From positions 4,402,001 to 4,466,000 of the forward strand of contig NZ_CP142422.1 of NCBI RefSeq assembly GCF_035974275.1: a stretch of DNA of 64,000 bases. Direction: 5' to 3'. Source of the DNA: Chryseobacterium sp. MYb264 (lineage in GTDB: Bacteria; Bacteroidota; Bacteroidia; Flavobacteriales; Weeksellaceae). The position numbers were made by a program, and so were the translations under genes. A model generated the notes under the pieces. The model saw nothing but the letters and a program-made list of their open reading frames with translations, was not told where the DNA came from and did not search any database. This document shows, one piece after another, positions 36,725 to 43,507 of the stretch. The first letter of the stretch is position 1. Each line of letters begins with the position of its first letter.

Positions 36725-36800
36725 AATCTCATAGCTCAATTGGATAGAGCGTCGGTTTACGACACCGAAGGTTGAGGGTTCGAATCCTTCTGAGATTACA
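36725..36800 (+). tRNA. tRNA-Arg(ACG)-like gene
   Basis: The acceptor AATCTCA/TGAGATT is fully paired, the D-arm is AGCTCAATTGGATAGAGC, the anticodon loop is TTACGAC (ACG), and the T-arm is GAGGGTTCGAATCCTTC. It is an AT-rich acceptor without encoded CCA. Confidence 0.82.
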
Positions 36801-36804
36801 AAAT

Positions 36805-36880
36805 AATCTCATGGCTCAAATGGTTAGAGCACCGGTCTTTTAAATCGGGGGTTGAAAGTTCGAATCTTTCTGGGATTACC
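36805..36880 (+). tRNA. tRNA-Lys(TTT)-like gene
   Basis: The acceptor AATCTCA/TGGGATT is paired with one G-T, the anticodon loop is CTTTTAA (TTT), and the T-arm GAAAGTTCGAATCTTTC is good. The acceptor is nearly identical to that of the preceding Arg-like gene, as if the two had recombined. Confidence 0.82.
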
Positions 36881-36882
36881 AA

Positions 36883-37010
36883 GGTTCCGTAGCTCAATTG
36901 GATAGAGCATGGGTTTTCTAAACCCAGGGTTACAGGTTCGAAATACGAAGTATTCGTGAATACCATAAAAATAAAATATGAAATTCATGAACAATCCTGT
37001 CGGAATCACA
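36883..37010 (+). tRNA. tRNA-Arg(TCT)-like gene with 52-nt T-loop insertion
   Basis: The acceptor GGTTCCG/CGGAATC, D-arm and anticodon loop TTTCTAA (TCT on TGGGT/ACCCA) are normal. The T-arm reads ACAGG TTCGA, then an insertion at about 36942-36993, then AT CCTGT. Without the insertion the loop becomes TTCGAAT. The insertion contains a short hairpin (AATAC/GTATT), the conserved CGTG, an A/T-rich stretch and ends in ATGAACA. Confidence 0.8.
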
Positions 37011-37015
37011 AAAAC

Positions 37016-37102
37016 GGAGAGTAGGCAAATATTGGTTTGTTGCGGCTTACTGCTAATGAGTTCTACGACAGTAGTGAAGGTTCAATTCCTTTGCTCTCCG
37101 CA
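37016..37102 (+). tRNA. tRNA-Ser(GCT)-like gene
   Basis: The acceptor GGAGAGT/GCTCTCC has seven pairs. The anticodon loop is CTGCTAA (GCT), there is a long variable arm hairpin (CTAC/GTAG) as expected for serine, and the T-arm is GAAGGTTCAATTCCTTT. The anticodon stem contains two G-T pairs. Confidence 0.75.
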
Positions 37103-37107
37103 AAAAA

Positions 37108-37232
37108 GGTTTATTGAGGTAATGGCTAACCTGCCTGACTGTCGCTCAGGCACTGCGAGTTCGAAATGCAAAGCATTCGTGTACGCAAATAAAAAAATAT
37201 AGGCGATGGTGAACAATCTCGCATAGACCGCA
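37108..37232 (+). tRNA. tRNA-Asp(GTC)-like gene with 51-nt T-loop insertion
   Basis: The acceptor GGTTTAT/ATAGACC is paired. The anticodon stem-loop GCCTGA CTGTCGC TCAGGC carries GTC. The T-arm GCGAG TTCGA ... AT CTCGC is interrupted by an insertion at about 37165-37215 of the same type as at 36942 (hairpin AATGC/GCATT, CGTG, A/T-rich, GGTGAACA). Confidence 0.8.
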
Positions 37233-37233
37233 A

Positions 37234-37294
37234 AGATTCACGGAAAATTTCGGATCCGACTGTCTCTCGGAGAAGAATTGAAAGTGAATCTACA
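37234..37294 (+). tRNA. truncated tRNA-like element lacking a T-arm
   Basis: AGATTCA/TGAATCT form a 7-bp acceptor-like stem. Inside is one hairpin, TCCGA CTGTCTC TCGGA, resembling an anticodon arm. No T-arm or TTCG motif is present, and the total length is only 61 nt. It may be a decayed or minimal mimic. Confidence 0.5.
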
Positions 37295-37297
37295 AAA

Positions 37298-37371
37298 CTG
37301 GAAAGATAACGGTGGTTGGTTACCCGTCTTGGACGCGGGAGGTCGCAAGTTCGAATCTTGCTTTCCAGACA
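37298..37371 (+). tRNA. tRNA-Pro(TGG)-like gene
   Basis: The acceptor CTGGAAA/TTTCCAG is perfect, the anticodon arm is CCCGT CTTGGAC GCGGG (TGG), and the T-arm GCAAGTTCGAATCTTGC is perfect. It is one of the most canonical members of the array. Confidence 0.85.
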
Positions 37372-37375
37372 GTTT

Positions 37376-37450
37376 GCTCCATTCGTCTAATGGTTTAGGA
37401 CGGCTGCCTTTCGAGCAGTAGATAAGAGTTCGATTCTCTTATGGAGTGCA
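37376..37450 (+). tRNA. tRNA-Glu(TTC)-like gene, first copy
   Basis: The acceptor GCTCCAT/ATGGAGT has one G-T pair, the anticodon loop is CTTTCGA (TTC), the D-arm contains TCGTCTAATGGTTTAGGACG, and the T-arm is AGAGTTCGATTCTCT. A similar gene lies at 38482. Confidence 0.85.
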
Positions 37451-37453
37451 AAA

Positions 37454-37527
37454 GATTTCGTAGCTCAATGGTAGAGCGCTGGTCTGTTAAACCAGAAGTT
37501 GAAAGTTCGAGCCTTTCCGGAATCGCA
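37454..37527 (+). tRNA. tRNA-Asn(GTT)-like gene
   Basis: The acceptor GATTTCG/CGGAATC has one T-G pair, the D-arm is AGCTCAATGGTAGAGC, the anticodon arm is CTGGT CTGTTAA ACCAG (GTT), and the T-arm is GAAAGTTCGAGCCTTTC. Confidence 0.85.
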
Positions 37528-37560
37528 AAAAACTAAATGTTAATTGTTTCAAAAGAGAAA

Positions 37561-37631
37561 AAGAAAAGGTTTGTCGAGAGCAGAAGATCTTTACGCCAAA
37601 AACACGATATAATATAGACAAGCTTTTTCTT
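37561..37631 (+). ncRNA. array-1 hairpin element, copy 1
   Basis: AAGAAAAGGTTTGTC and GACAAGCTTTTTCTT form a 15-bp stem around a conserved core (GCAGAAGATCTTTACG) and an A/T-rich loop. Three further copies keep the stem while changing its sequence, so base pairing is conserved. Confidence 0.7.
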
Positions 37632-37708
37632 AACTCAATTAAAAAACAAGTAATAATAGGCTGGAAGATGGATGGTGGAAGTTTTAAACATAATATAAAT
37701 TTTTAGGT

Positions 37709-37774
37709 AAAATAAAGTTTGTCAAAGCGCAGGAGTTCTTATATCAAACAAAAATTAAGACAGACTTTATTTTT
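37709..37774 (+). ncRNA. array-1 hairpin element, copy 2
   Basis: The stem AAAATAAAGTTTGTC / GACAGACTTTATTTT encloses the core GCGCAGGAGTTCTTATATC. It differs from copy 1 in both stem strands with pairing preserved. Confidence 0.7.
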
Positions 37775-37844
37775 TAATAGAATTTAAAGATGAAATATTA
37801 TCTAAAGACTATCAACTATCAACCAACAACTAGTTGCAAAAAAT

Positions 37845-37979
37845 GATGGTTCGCCGAAGTGGAAGAGTCGGGGCGGTCTGCAAAACCGTTGTGAAAACTG
37901 AGTGGGTTTTGAAATGTGAAACATTCGTGAATTCAAAATAAAAAATAAAAAGGTTATGAACACTCCCATGACCATCTCA
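37845..37979 (+). tRNA. tRNA-Cys(GCA)-like gene with T-loop insertion
   Basis: The acceptor GATGGTT/GACCATC has seven pairs. The D-arm CGCCGAAGTGGAAGAGTCGG is shared with the Tyr-like gene. The anticodon arm is GCGGT CTGCAAA ACCGT (GCA). The T-arm GTGGG ... CCCAT carries an insertion from about 37913 to 37960 with hairpin AATGT/ACATT, then CGTGAATTC, A/T-rich sequence and TTATGAAC. Confidence 0.78.
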
Positions 37980-38003
37980 AATAACTAAAATGAGATTAGT
38001 TCC

Positions 38004-38081
38004 GAAGAAAAAGAAAAAGTTTGTCGAGCGAAGAAGTTCTTATATCAAACAAAAAATTAAAGACAGGCTTTATTTTTCTTC
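38004..38081 (+). ncRNA. array-1 hairpin element, copy 3
   Basis: A long stem between GAAGAAAAAGAAAAAGTTTG (then TC) and GACAGGCTTTATTTTTCTTC encloses the core GAGCGAAGAAGTTCTTATATC. It is placed between the Cys-like and Tyr-like genes. Confidence 0.7.
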
Positions 38082-38170
38082 ACAAGAAAGAAGTTAGATG
38101 CTAGAAATTAGAAGTTAGAGATTTAGTATGATCTAAAAACTATCAACCAGCAACTATCAACTAAAAATCC

Positions 38171-38311
38171 GGAAGTACGCCGAAGTTGGAGAGTCGGGGC
38201 AGACTGACATGAGGAACGAATTGAACGATTCCTAAAAAAATAAATAGAAAAAACAGAGTTAAAATCTGTTGTTTCATTGCTGAGTAGGTTCGAATCCTAC
38301 TACTTCCACCA
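38171..38311 (+). tRNA. tRNA-Tyr(GTA)-like gene with ~53-nt insertion in the anticodon loop, CCA encoded
   Basis: The acceptor GGAAGTA/TACTTCC and T-arm GTAGGTTCGAATCCTAC are perfect and an encoded ACCA follows, unlike its neighbours. The anticodon region reads GGCAGACTG, then about 53 nt (roughly 38207-38259), then TAAAATCTGTTG. Bacterial tRNA-Tyr has GCAGACTGTAAATCTG, so the interruption falls inside or next to the GTA anticodon. The variable arm is Tyr-like. The insertion contains AGGAA/TTCCT and CGATTCCT. Confidence 0.78.
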
Positions 38312-38314
38312 ACA

Positions 38315-38388
38315 CCGCTGATAATGTAATGGCAGCATGCAGGAAATGTACTCTTGTTGTTCAGGTTCGACTCCTGGTCAGATGGTCA
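38315..38388 (+). tRNA. degenerate tRNA-like element
   Basis: A Gly-like D-arm (ATAATGTAATGGCAGCAT), a possible anticodon arm CAGGA AATGTAC TCTTG (TGT, Thr, but without T33) and the T-arm TTCAGGTTCGACTCCTGG are visible. The acceptor CCGCTGA/TCAGATGG pairs only with a bulge. The isotype is uncertain. Confidence 0.5.
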
Positions 38389-38389
38389 A

Positions 38390-38475
38390 AAAAAGTGAAT
38401 GGTGAATAGTGAATTTTGCTCCGCAAGTGAATTTAAAATTGACTGCAAAGCAAATCGACAATTCAGAATTCACAC
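38390..38475. repeat. palindromic spacer repeat, type A, copy 2
   Basis: It has the same sequence family as 36635-36720 (GAATGGTGAATAGTGAATTT, GCAAGTGAATTTAAAATTGA). Confidence 0.65.
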
Positions 38476-38481
38476 AAAAAT

Positions 38482-38556
38482 GCTCTATTCGTCTAACGGT
38501 TCAGGACGCCTGCCTTTCGAGCAGAAAACAAGGGTTCGATTCCCTTATAGAGTACT
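38482..38556 (+). tRNA. tRNA-Glu(TTC)-like gene, second copy
   Basis: The acceptor is GCTCTAT/ATAGAGT, the anticodon loop CTTTCGA (TTC) and the T-arm AAGGGTTCGATTCCCTT. It is similar to but not identical with the 37376 gene. Confidence 0.85.
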
Positions 38557-38570
38557 GGTTAAATGGGAAC

Positions 38571-38645
38571 GAGAAAGGTTTTGTCAAGCGCAGAAGATCT
38601 TTACAAAAAATTACAGGCATAGTTTTATAATAGACAAGCCTTCTC
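38571..38645 (+). ncRNA. array-1 hairpin element, copy 4
   Basis: The stem GAGAAAGGTTTTGTC / GACAAGCCTTCTC encloses the core AAGCGCAGAAGATCTTTAC. Compensatory differences from copies 1-3 keep the stem. Confidence 0.7.
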
Positions 38646-38659
38646 AGACCTAAAATATA

Positions 38660-38765
38660 AGTAATGAGTAATGTGCAATGAGTAATTATTGCGATGGTTA
38701 TAATGAATTATGAATTTTAAAAATAATTTTTTATTACTGATTACCAATTACTCATTACTTATAAA
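38660..38765. repeat. palindromic spacer repeat, type B, copy 1
   Basis: AAGTAATGAGTAATGTGCAA and ACCAATTACTCATTACTTAT form the two ends of an imperfect inverted repeat. Related copies occupy 38846-38958 and 39040-39122, one between each of the last tRNA-like genes. Confidence 0.7.
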
Positions 38766-38769
38766 ATCC

Positions 38770-38845
38770 GCGGGAATGGTGGAAATGGTAGACACACTTG
38801 ATTTAGGCTCAAGGTTTTGGGGGTTCGAGTCCCTCTTTCTGTACA
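38770..38845 (+). tRNA. tRNA-Leu(TAG)-like gene with wobble-rich acceptor
   Basis: The anticodon arm is CTTGA TTTAGGC TCAAG (TAG). The D-arm ATGGTGGAAATGGTAGACAC is typical of leucine. The acceptor GCGGGAA/TTTCTGT has three G-T pairs of seven. The long variable arm expected for Leu is almost absent. Confidence 0.7.
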
Positions 38846-38963
38846 AAATATAAGTAATAAGTAATAAGTAATAAGTAATAAGTAATCAGCAATGAGTAAT
38901 TATAAAGCATGATTTTAATATTACTAATTACCAATTACCAATTACTCATTACCTATAAAACTT

Positions 38964-39038
38964 GGAAGAGTGGTGTAGCAGGTCTGCACGTTAGTCTGAA
39001 AAACTAAAGGTACAGGTTCGATTCCTGTCTGTTCCGCA
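38964..39038 (+). tRNA. tRNA-Phe(GAA)-like gene with acceptor mismatch
   Basis: The anticodon arm is TTAGT CTGAAAA ACTAA (GAA), and the T-arm ACAGGTTCGATTCCTGT is perfect. The acceptor GGAAGAG/CTGTTCC contains one G-G mismatch. Confidence 0.78.
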
Positions 39039-39125
39039 GAATATGAGCAATAAGTAATGTGCAATGAGTAATTATGAAACATGATTTTAATATTACTCAT
39101 TACCTATTACTCATTACTTATAAAT

Positions 39126-39250
39126 TGATTCATAGTGTAATTGGTCAGCACACAAGACTTTGACTCTTGTTGTTCAGGTTCGAAATGCAGAGCATTCGTG
39201 AATTCATTAAATAAAATATAAAATTCATGAACAATCCTGATGAATCAACG
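39126..39250 (+). tRNA. tRNA-Gln(TTG)-like gene with 50-nt T-loop insertion
   Basis: The acceptor TGATTCA/TGAATCA is perfect, and the anticodon arm is CAAGA CTTTGAC TCTTG (TTG). The T-arm TCAGG TTCGA ... AT CCTGA is split by an insertion at about 39184-39233 (hairpin AATGC/GCATT, CGTGAATTCATT, A/T-rich, AATTCATGAACA). Confidence 0.8.
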
Positions 39251-39378
39251 AAAAGATGAATGATCAAAGGTAAATTTTGCTTCGCAAGTGAATTTAAAAA
39301 AATTGACAAGCAAAGCGAATTGACTATTCACAATTGAAATTATTAACAAATAAGTATTTAAACAAACATGTAGAAAAA

Positions 39379-39864
39379 ATGGAAACGCAACAACAAACAT
39401 GGCAGAACATGACGGGAAAAATTTTCCAACACTCTATCACACAGTTGGTAGAAGAAGCCATCATCCGCGAACAGGCAAATGGGCACCGACTGAAAGTGTG
39501 TGTGGGTTCAGACTCCCACGTTTACGGTGATGCCATTAATTATGCTACGGCAGTTGTCTTTATTCGTGAGGGAAAAGGAGCGTTTACCTTTATCAGAAAA
39601 GAAAGAGAAATACAGAATATCAGTATCAAAGAGCGAATGCTGAACGAGGTGAACAAATCCGTGGAAATCGCTTATGCCATTTGCTCTATTCTGGAAACTT
39701 ATGATGTGGAAATGGAGGTACACGCAGACATTAACACCGACCCGGATTTCAAATCCAACGTCGCTTTGAGAGACGCTATGGGATATATTCTGGGAATGGG
39801 ATATGTGTTTAAAGCAAAACCTTACGCATTCGCAAGTTCAAATTGTGCTGATATGATGGTGTAA
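39379..39864 (+). CDS. DUF458 / RNase H-fold protein (YkuK-like)
   Basis: The start METQQQTWQN gives 161 residues. An in-frame start at 39334 would add 15 residues from the array border. Acidic residues in KVCVGSDSHVYGD and EVHADINTDPDFKSN fit an RNase H-like metal site. DUF458 proteins occur in RNA-repair operons, probably as nucleases or RNA-binding factors. It opens the protein-coding part directly behind array 1. Confidence 0.82.
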   Translation: METQQQTWQNMTGKIFQHSITQLVEEAIIREQANGHRLKVCVGSDSHVYGDAINYATAVVFIREGKGAFTFIRKEREIQNISIKERMLNEVNKSVEIAYAICSILETYDVEMEVHADINTDPDFKSNVALRDAMGYILGMGYVFKAKPYAFASSNCADMMV

Positions 39865-39945
39865 AATAGCTGGAAGCGGGATTTAGGATGCAGGAAGTTT
39901 AAAACGCTTCGATTACTTCCAGCTTCCATTCAAAAAAATAAAACA

Positions 39946-40758
39946 ATGAAAACAATTTTAATCATTAACGGAGAAAAATACTGGAAAGATTATTTTGCAG
40001 GATTTAATGTGGTTCAGAAGAAAGTTCAGACCTCAGAATTTATTGTAAAAGATGCTGAATTATATGTGATTGATGCAGATGGAGCCTGCAAACCGGATGT
40101 GATTTTTTGGAGATTGGGAGCGATAAATCCTGAAGCAAAACACAGAAATATTTTAGAATTAATCGAATATTCAGGAATTCCTTGTGTAAACTCAGCTTCA
40201 ACATTATTAATGGGTTACGAAAGATTATCAATGTTAAACAGATTGAAAAAACTAGGATTACCTGTTATTGATTTTAATGTAGCAACCAATACAGACCAAT
40301 TGAAAAATCTGGAAATGCAATTTCCTTTTGTGGTTAAAGTTGGAAATCATCACGGTGGATACGGAAAAAGTCTGGTTTCGACTGAAGAACAATGGGAAGA
40401 ACTGAAAGATTTGCTGTTTATCCATCAGGATTATGTGACGACAGAGAAATTTATTAATTATAAATATGACATCCGTTATCTGGCTGTAAATGATAAAGTT
40501 TGGGCAATGAAAAGAAAAGGCAAATATTGGAAAGCCAATTCTTTAACCCAAGAATATCAAATCATCGAGCCGGAGAAAGAATGGATAGAAAAAGTAAAAC
40601 TGTTACAGAAAAACATTAAAGCAGATATTGTTGCGATTGATGTTCTGGAAACAGAAAACGGAGAAAAAGTGATTTTAGAATACAATGATATTCCCGGACT
40701 TTCAGGATTTCCTGAAGATGCAAAGCTGGAATTAGCGAATATTGTAAAAAGTAAATAA
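39946..40758 (+). CDS. RimK-type ATP-grasp protein
   Basis: This 270-residue ATP-grasp enzyme has nucleotide-binding segments in FPFVVKVGNHHGGYGKSLV, YVTTEKFI and DIRYLAVNDK, and metal ligands in IAIDVLETENG and ILEYNDIPGL. ATP-grasp proteins of this type ligate an amino group to a carboxylate. RimK-like members are found in RNA-repair neighbourhoods with unknown substrates. It is followed by the cREC gene after 9 bp. Confidence 0.85.
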   Translation: MKTILIINGEKYWKDYFAGFNVVQKKVQTSEFIVKDAELYVIDADGACKPDVIFWRLGAINPEAKHRNILELIEYSGIPCVNSASTLLMGYERLSMLNRLKKLGLPVIDFNVATNTDQLKNLEMQFPFVVKVGNHHGGYGKSLVSTEEQWEELKDLLFIHQDYVTTEKFINYKYDIRYLAVNDKVWAMKRKGKYWKANSLTQEYQIIEPEKEWIEKVKLLQKNIKADIVAIDVLETENGEKVILEYNDIPGLSGFPEDAKLELANIVKSK

Positions 40759-40767
40759 AATAAAGTA

Positions 40768-41139
40768 ATGGAACTCACAAAAAGATTATTATTTCTGGAT
40801 GATATAAGATATCCGAACGAGGCATATCAATATACCAAGCAGGATATTTTCCTCAGAAAAGATTGGCATATCGTTCGAAATTATGAGCAGTTTGTCAATA
40901 GGATTTTGGAAAAAGGACTTCCTGAAATGATCTCTTTTGACCACGACCTTGCTGATGAACATTATTTGGAACCGAATTCTCAGGAATTTGTCGAAAAAAC
41001 AGGCTACGATTGTGCAAAATGGCTGGTAGAATATTGTATGGATAACTATCTAGACTTACCAAAATTCTATTGCCACTCAATGAATCCTGTGGGAAAGGAA
41101 AATATTGAAAGCTTTTTAAAGAACTTTAAAAATTTGTAA
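40768..41139 (+). CDS. cREC: cyclic-phosphate-processing receiver-like protein
   Basis: This 123-residue receiver-like fold protein has the acidic pair D11-D12 in LLFLDDIRYP and a second cluster in MISFDHDLADEH. This pattern belongs to the cREC family, proposed to process 2',3'-cyclic phosphate RNA ends in repair operons. It overlaps the next gene's ATG by 1 bp. Confidence 0.85.
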   Translation: MELTKRLLFLDDIRYPNEAYQYTKQDIFLRKDWHIVRNYEQFVNRILEKGLPEMISFDHDLADEHYLEPNSQEFVEKTGYDCAKWLVEYCMDNYLDLPKFYCHSMNPVGKENIESFLKNFKNL

Positions 41140-41702
41140 TGAACATTTTTAGATTAATTCAAGATATAAAAACGCATTTAAAACTAAGTTTTGATGAGGC
41201 TGACCGATGGTTTGATAAAGATAATGAAACGTTGAATTTTCAGCCTTCAAACGGAGGTTGGACGGTTCGACAGATTTTAGAACATATTTATCTCACAAAT
41301 TTTTATTTGTTGATTCTCATTGAAAAGGGTTCAAAAAAAGCAATGCGGAATCATCTCGATCTTGATTTAAATCTTGAAATAGAAAATTATACTTTCGATC
41401 AGGAAAAGTTTGAAAAAGTAGGTGAGTACGGTGCTTTTGAATGGATAAGACCCGAACACATGGAACCGAAAGGAGAATTGAATTTAACTGAAATCAGAAG
41501 TTTAATTTCTCAGCAATATCATCAATGTTTACATTATTTAGAGTTGATGAAAAATGGCGAAGGTCTTCTCTGTAAAACGACAATGACAGTGAATGAATTA
41601 GGGAAAATCAATGTGTATGAATACATTTATTTCCTTTCACTTCACGCTCAGAGACACGTTACTCAGATGAAAAATAATGAATTAGAAACTATTAAAAATT
41701 AA
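41139..41702 (+). CDS. DinB-family protein
   Basis: This is a 187-residue four-helix-bundle protein of the DinB superfamily with candidate metal histidines in ILEHIYLTNFY and SLHAQRHVTQM. It is probably a metal-dependent enzyme of unknown substrate. It is translationally coupled to cREC and precedes the Rnl2-like gene by 5 bp, so it belongs to the repair operon. Confidence 0.8.
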   Translation: MNIFRLIQDIKTHLKLSFDEADRWFDKDNETLNFQPSNGGWTVRQILEHIYLTNFYLLILIEKGSKKAMRNHLDLDLNLEIENYTFDQEKFEKVGEYGAFEWIRPEHMEPKGELNLTEIRSLISQQYHQCLHYLELMKNGEGLLCKTTMTVNELGKINVYEYIYFLSLHAQRHVTQMKNNELETIKN

Positions 41703-41707
41703 AAGAA

Positions 41708-42724
41708 ATGATTTTCAAAACATATAACTCTATAGAAAACGCTTACCAAGCCCGCGTGATCGATCAGATCAGGATGCATGGGTTTGGGGATGAGGTTTTT
41801 ATTGTGCAGGAGAAGGTTCATGGTGCTAATTTCTCTTTCTTTACCGACGGAAAGGAGATTAAAATCGGGAAGAGAACCGCTTTCATCGAAAAGAATGAAA
41901 AGTTCTTCAATGCACATCAGATTTTAGAACATTACAGAAAAAATGTAATGGAAGTTTTCGAAAAGATGAAAACGATGCATCCCGATATTGAAACTGTAGT
42001 GATTTACGGTGAATTGTTCGGTGGCGGTTACAAACATAAAGAAGTGGAACCTGTAAAAGATGCAATAAAAGTTCAAAAAGGTATTGAATACGCACCTCAC
42101 AATGAGTTTTACGCATTTGATATTAAGTTGAATGGAACTACTTATTTGGATACAGATTTAGTTAATCAAATTTTTGAAGAAACCGGATTTTTCTATGCAA
42201 AGATTTTGTTTCAAGGAACTTTGGAAGATGCTTTAAATTATCCGAATGTTTTCGATTCTAAAATTCCGACTTGGTTGGGATTGCCTGAAATCGAGAACAA
42301 TATGTGTGAAGGAACCATTGTGAAAACTTTGAAAACCAAATATTTTGGAAATGGTTCAAGAGTCATTTTGAAAAATAAAAATGAAAAATGGGTCGAAAAA
42401 TCTAAAGTGGTAAGAAAACAGAATAAAACTGTTCACAAGCAAATCAACTTTAGCGAAAAAGCTCAAAATATTTGGGAAGAAATCCAAAAATATGCAACTG
42501 TAAACAGATTAAATAATGTGGTAAGCAAGATTGGTGAATTCGAACCCAAAATGATTGGGAAAGTAATCGGTCTTTTTGCACAGGATATTTTAGAGGATTT
42601 TGAAAAGGACTTTCCAGATATTTTCACAACCATAGAAAAAGAAGAACAAAAAAGAATCAATAAGAAATTGAATTCTTTGGTGATTGATATTGTAAAAGAA
42701 GAATTAATTACAGCAAAAGTTTAG
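41708..42724 (+). CDS. Rnl2-family RNA ligase
   Basis: This 338-residue ATP-dependent RNA ligase has motif I EKVHGANF with nucleophile K36, almost the same position as in T4 Rnl2. It also has YGELFGGG (motif III region), EGTIVKTL (motif IV) and ILKNKNEKW (motif V). A C-terminal helical domain (about 235-338) is present as in Rnl2. It seals 3'-OH/5'-phosphate nicks in duplex RNA, a fitting activity for tRNAs cut in a loop and held by a stem. Confidence 0.93.
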   Translation: MIFKTYNSIENAYQARVIDQIRMHGFGDEVFIVQEKVHGANFSFFTDGKEIKIGKRTAFIEKNEKFFNAHQILEHYRKNVMEVFEKMKTMHPDIETVVIYGELFGGGYKHKEVEPVKDAIKVQKGIEYAPHNEFYAFDIKLNGTTYLDTDLVNQIFEETGFFYAKILFQGTLEDALNYPNVFDSKIPTWLGLPEIENNMCEGTIVKTLKTKYFGNGSRVILKNKNEKWVEKSKVVRKQNKTVHKQINFSEKAQNIWEEIQKYATVNRLNNVVSKIGEFEPKMIGKVIGLFAQDILEDFEKDFPDIFTTIEKEEQKRINKKLNSLVIDIVKEELITAKV

Positions 42725-42796
42725 TTTTAATCTTTAAGAACTAAAATATTTTCAAAGTCGTAAACCTGAAAAACTTTTGTGATTAAATTTATTAAA

Positions 42797-43387
42797 ATGA
42801 AAAAAATAAGTACATTATTCAAAAAAGATATACATAATTTAGGAAGAGTTATTAACGAAATTAATCCTAAAAACAACTGGGTTTTTGATGGGAAAGCGAT
42901 TGCTACACAAAAGTTTGATGGTTCTGCGTGTGCAGTGATCAACGGTAAATTATTCAAAAGATACGATGCTAAGAAAGGAAAAACAGCTCCAGCAGGTGCA
43001 ATTCCGTGTCAGGAAGCAGATCTTATTACCGGTCATCATCCGCATTGGGTAGCGTGTGATATGAATAAAAAAGAAGATCAATACTTTTGGGAAGGCTTCA
43101 ACGCTTTGGCTGAATTGGGCAAGGTGGAAGATGGAACGTACGAACTCATTGGCGAGAAAATACAAGGAAATCCTGAAAATATTAAAGGTCATTTATTGGT
43201 AAAACATGGAGATCATATTCTTAGTTTGGAAAGTTTGGATTTTGAATTTATCAAGAACTTTTTGAGCAATCCTGAGAATAATATGGAAGGTATTGTTTTC
43301 CATCATCCCGCTGATCATCGTATGTGTAAGATTAGAAAGTCTGATTTTGGCGTGCGCAGAAAAGAGGTAAAAGAACTTGTTGTTTAA
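42797..43387 (+). CDS. second RNA ligase (RNA ligase 1-like, DUF5565 type)
   Basis: The start MKKISTLFKKD gives 196 residues. A GTG at 42779 is an alternative. Motif I is TQKFDGSA (K39), with YELIGEKIQGNP (motif III), NMEGIVFHHP (motif IV) and CKIRKSDFG (motif V). It is a compact nucleotidyltransferase core without an added domain. Two ligases in one operon suggest different substrates or end chemistries. Confidence 0.88.
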   Translation: MKKISTLFKKDIHNLGRVINEINPKNNWVFDGKAIATQKFDGSACAVINGKLFKRYDAKKGKTAPAGAIPCQEADLITGHHPHWVACDMNKKEDQYFWEGFNALAELGKVEDGTYELIGEKIQGNPENIKGHLLVKHGDHILSLESLDFEFIKNFLSNPENNMEGIVFHHPADHRMCKIRKSDFGVRRKEVKELVV

Positions 43388-43507
43388 AATAAAGATTAAG
43401 TTTCGGTAATTCATTTTATCGAAACTTTTTTACGTGTTAAATTAAACCATAAAATTTTCCATCGAGTTTGTCATTCCGTAGGAACCTAGTCATGCAAAAG
43501 GGAAAAT

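Noticed and set aside
36942..36993. Group I or group II intron in tRNA
   Set aside because: At 50-52 nt and without the conserved core elements the insertions are far too short for self-splicing introns.
36978..38653. ORFs of 61-84 codons inside array 1
   Set aside because: They consist of translated tRNA-like genes and spacers and have no plausible start context.
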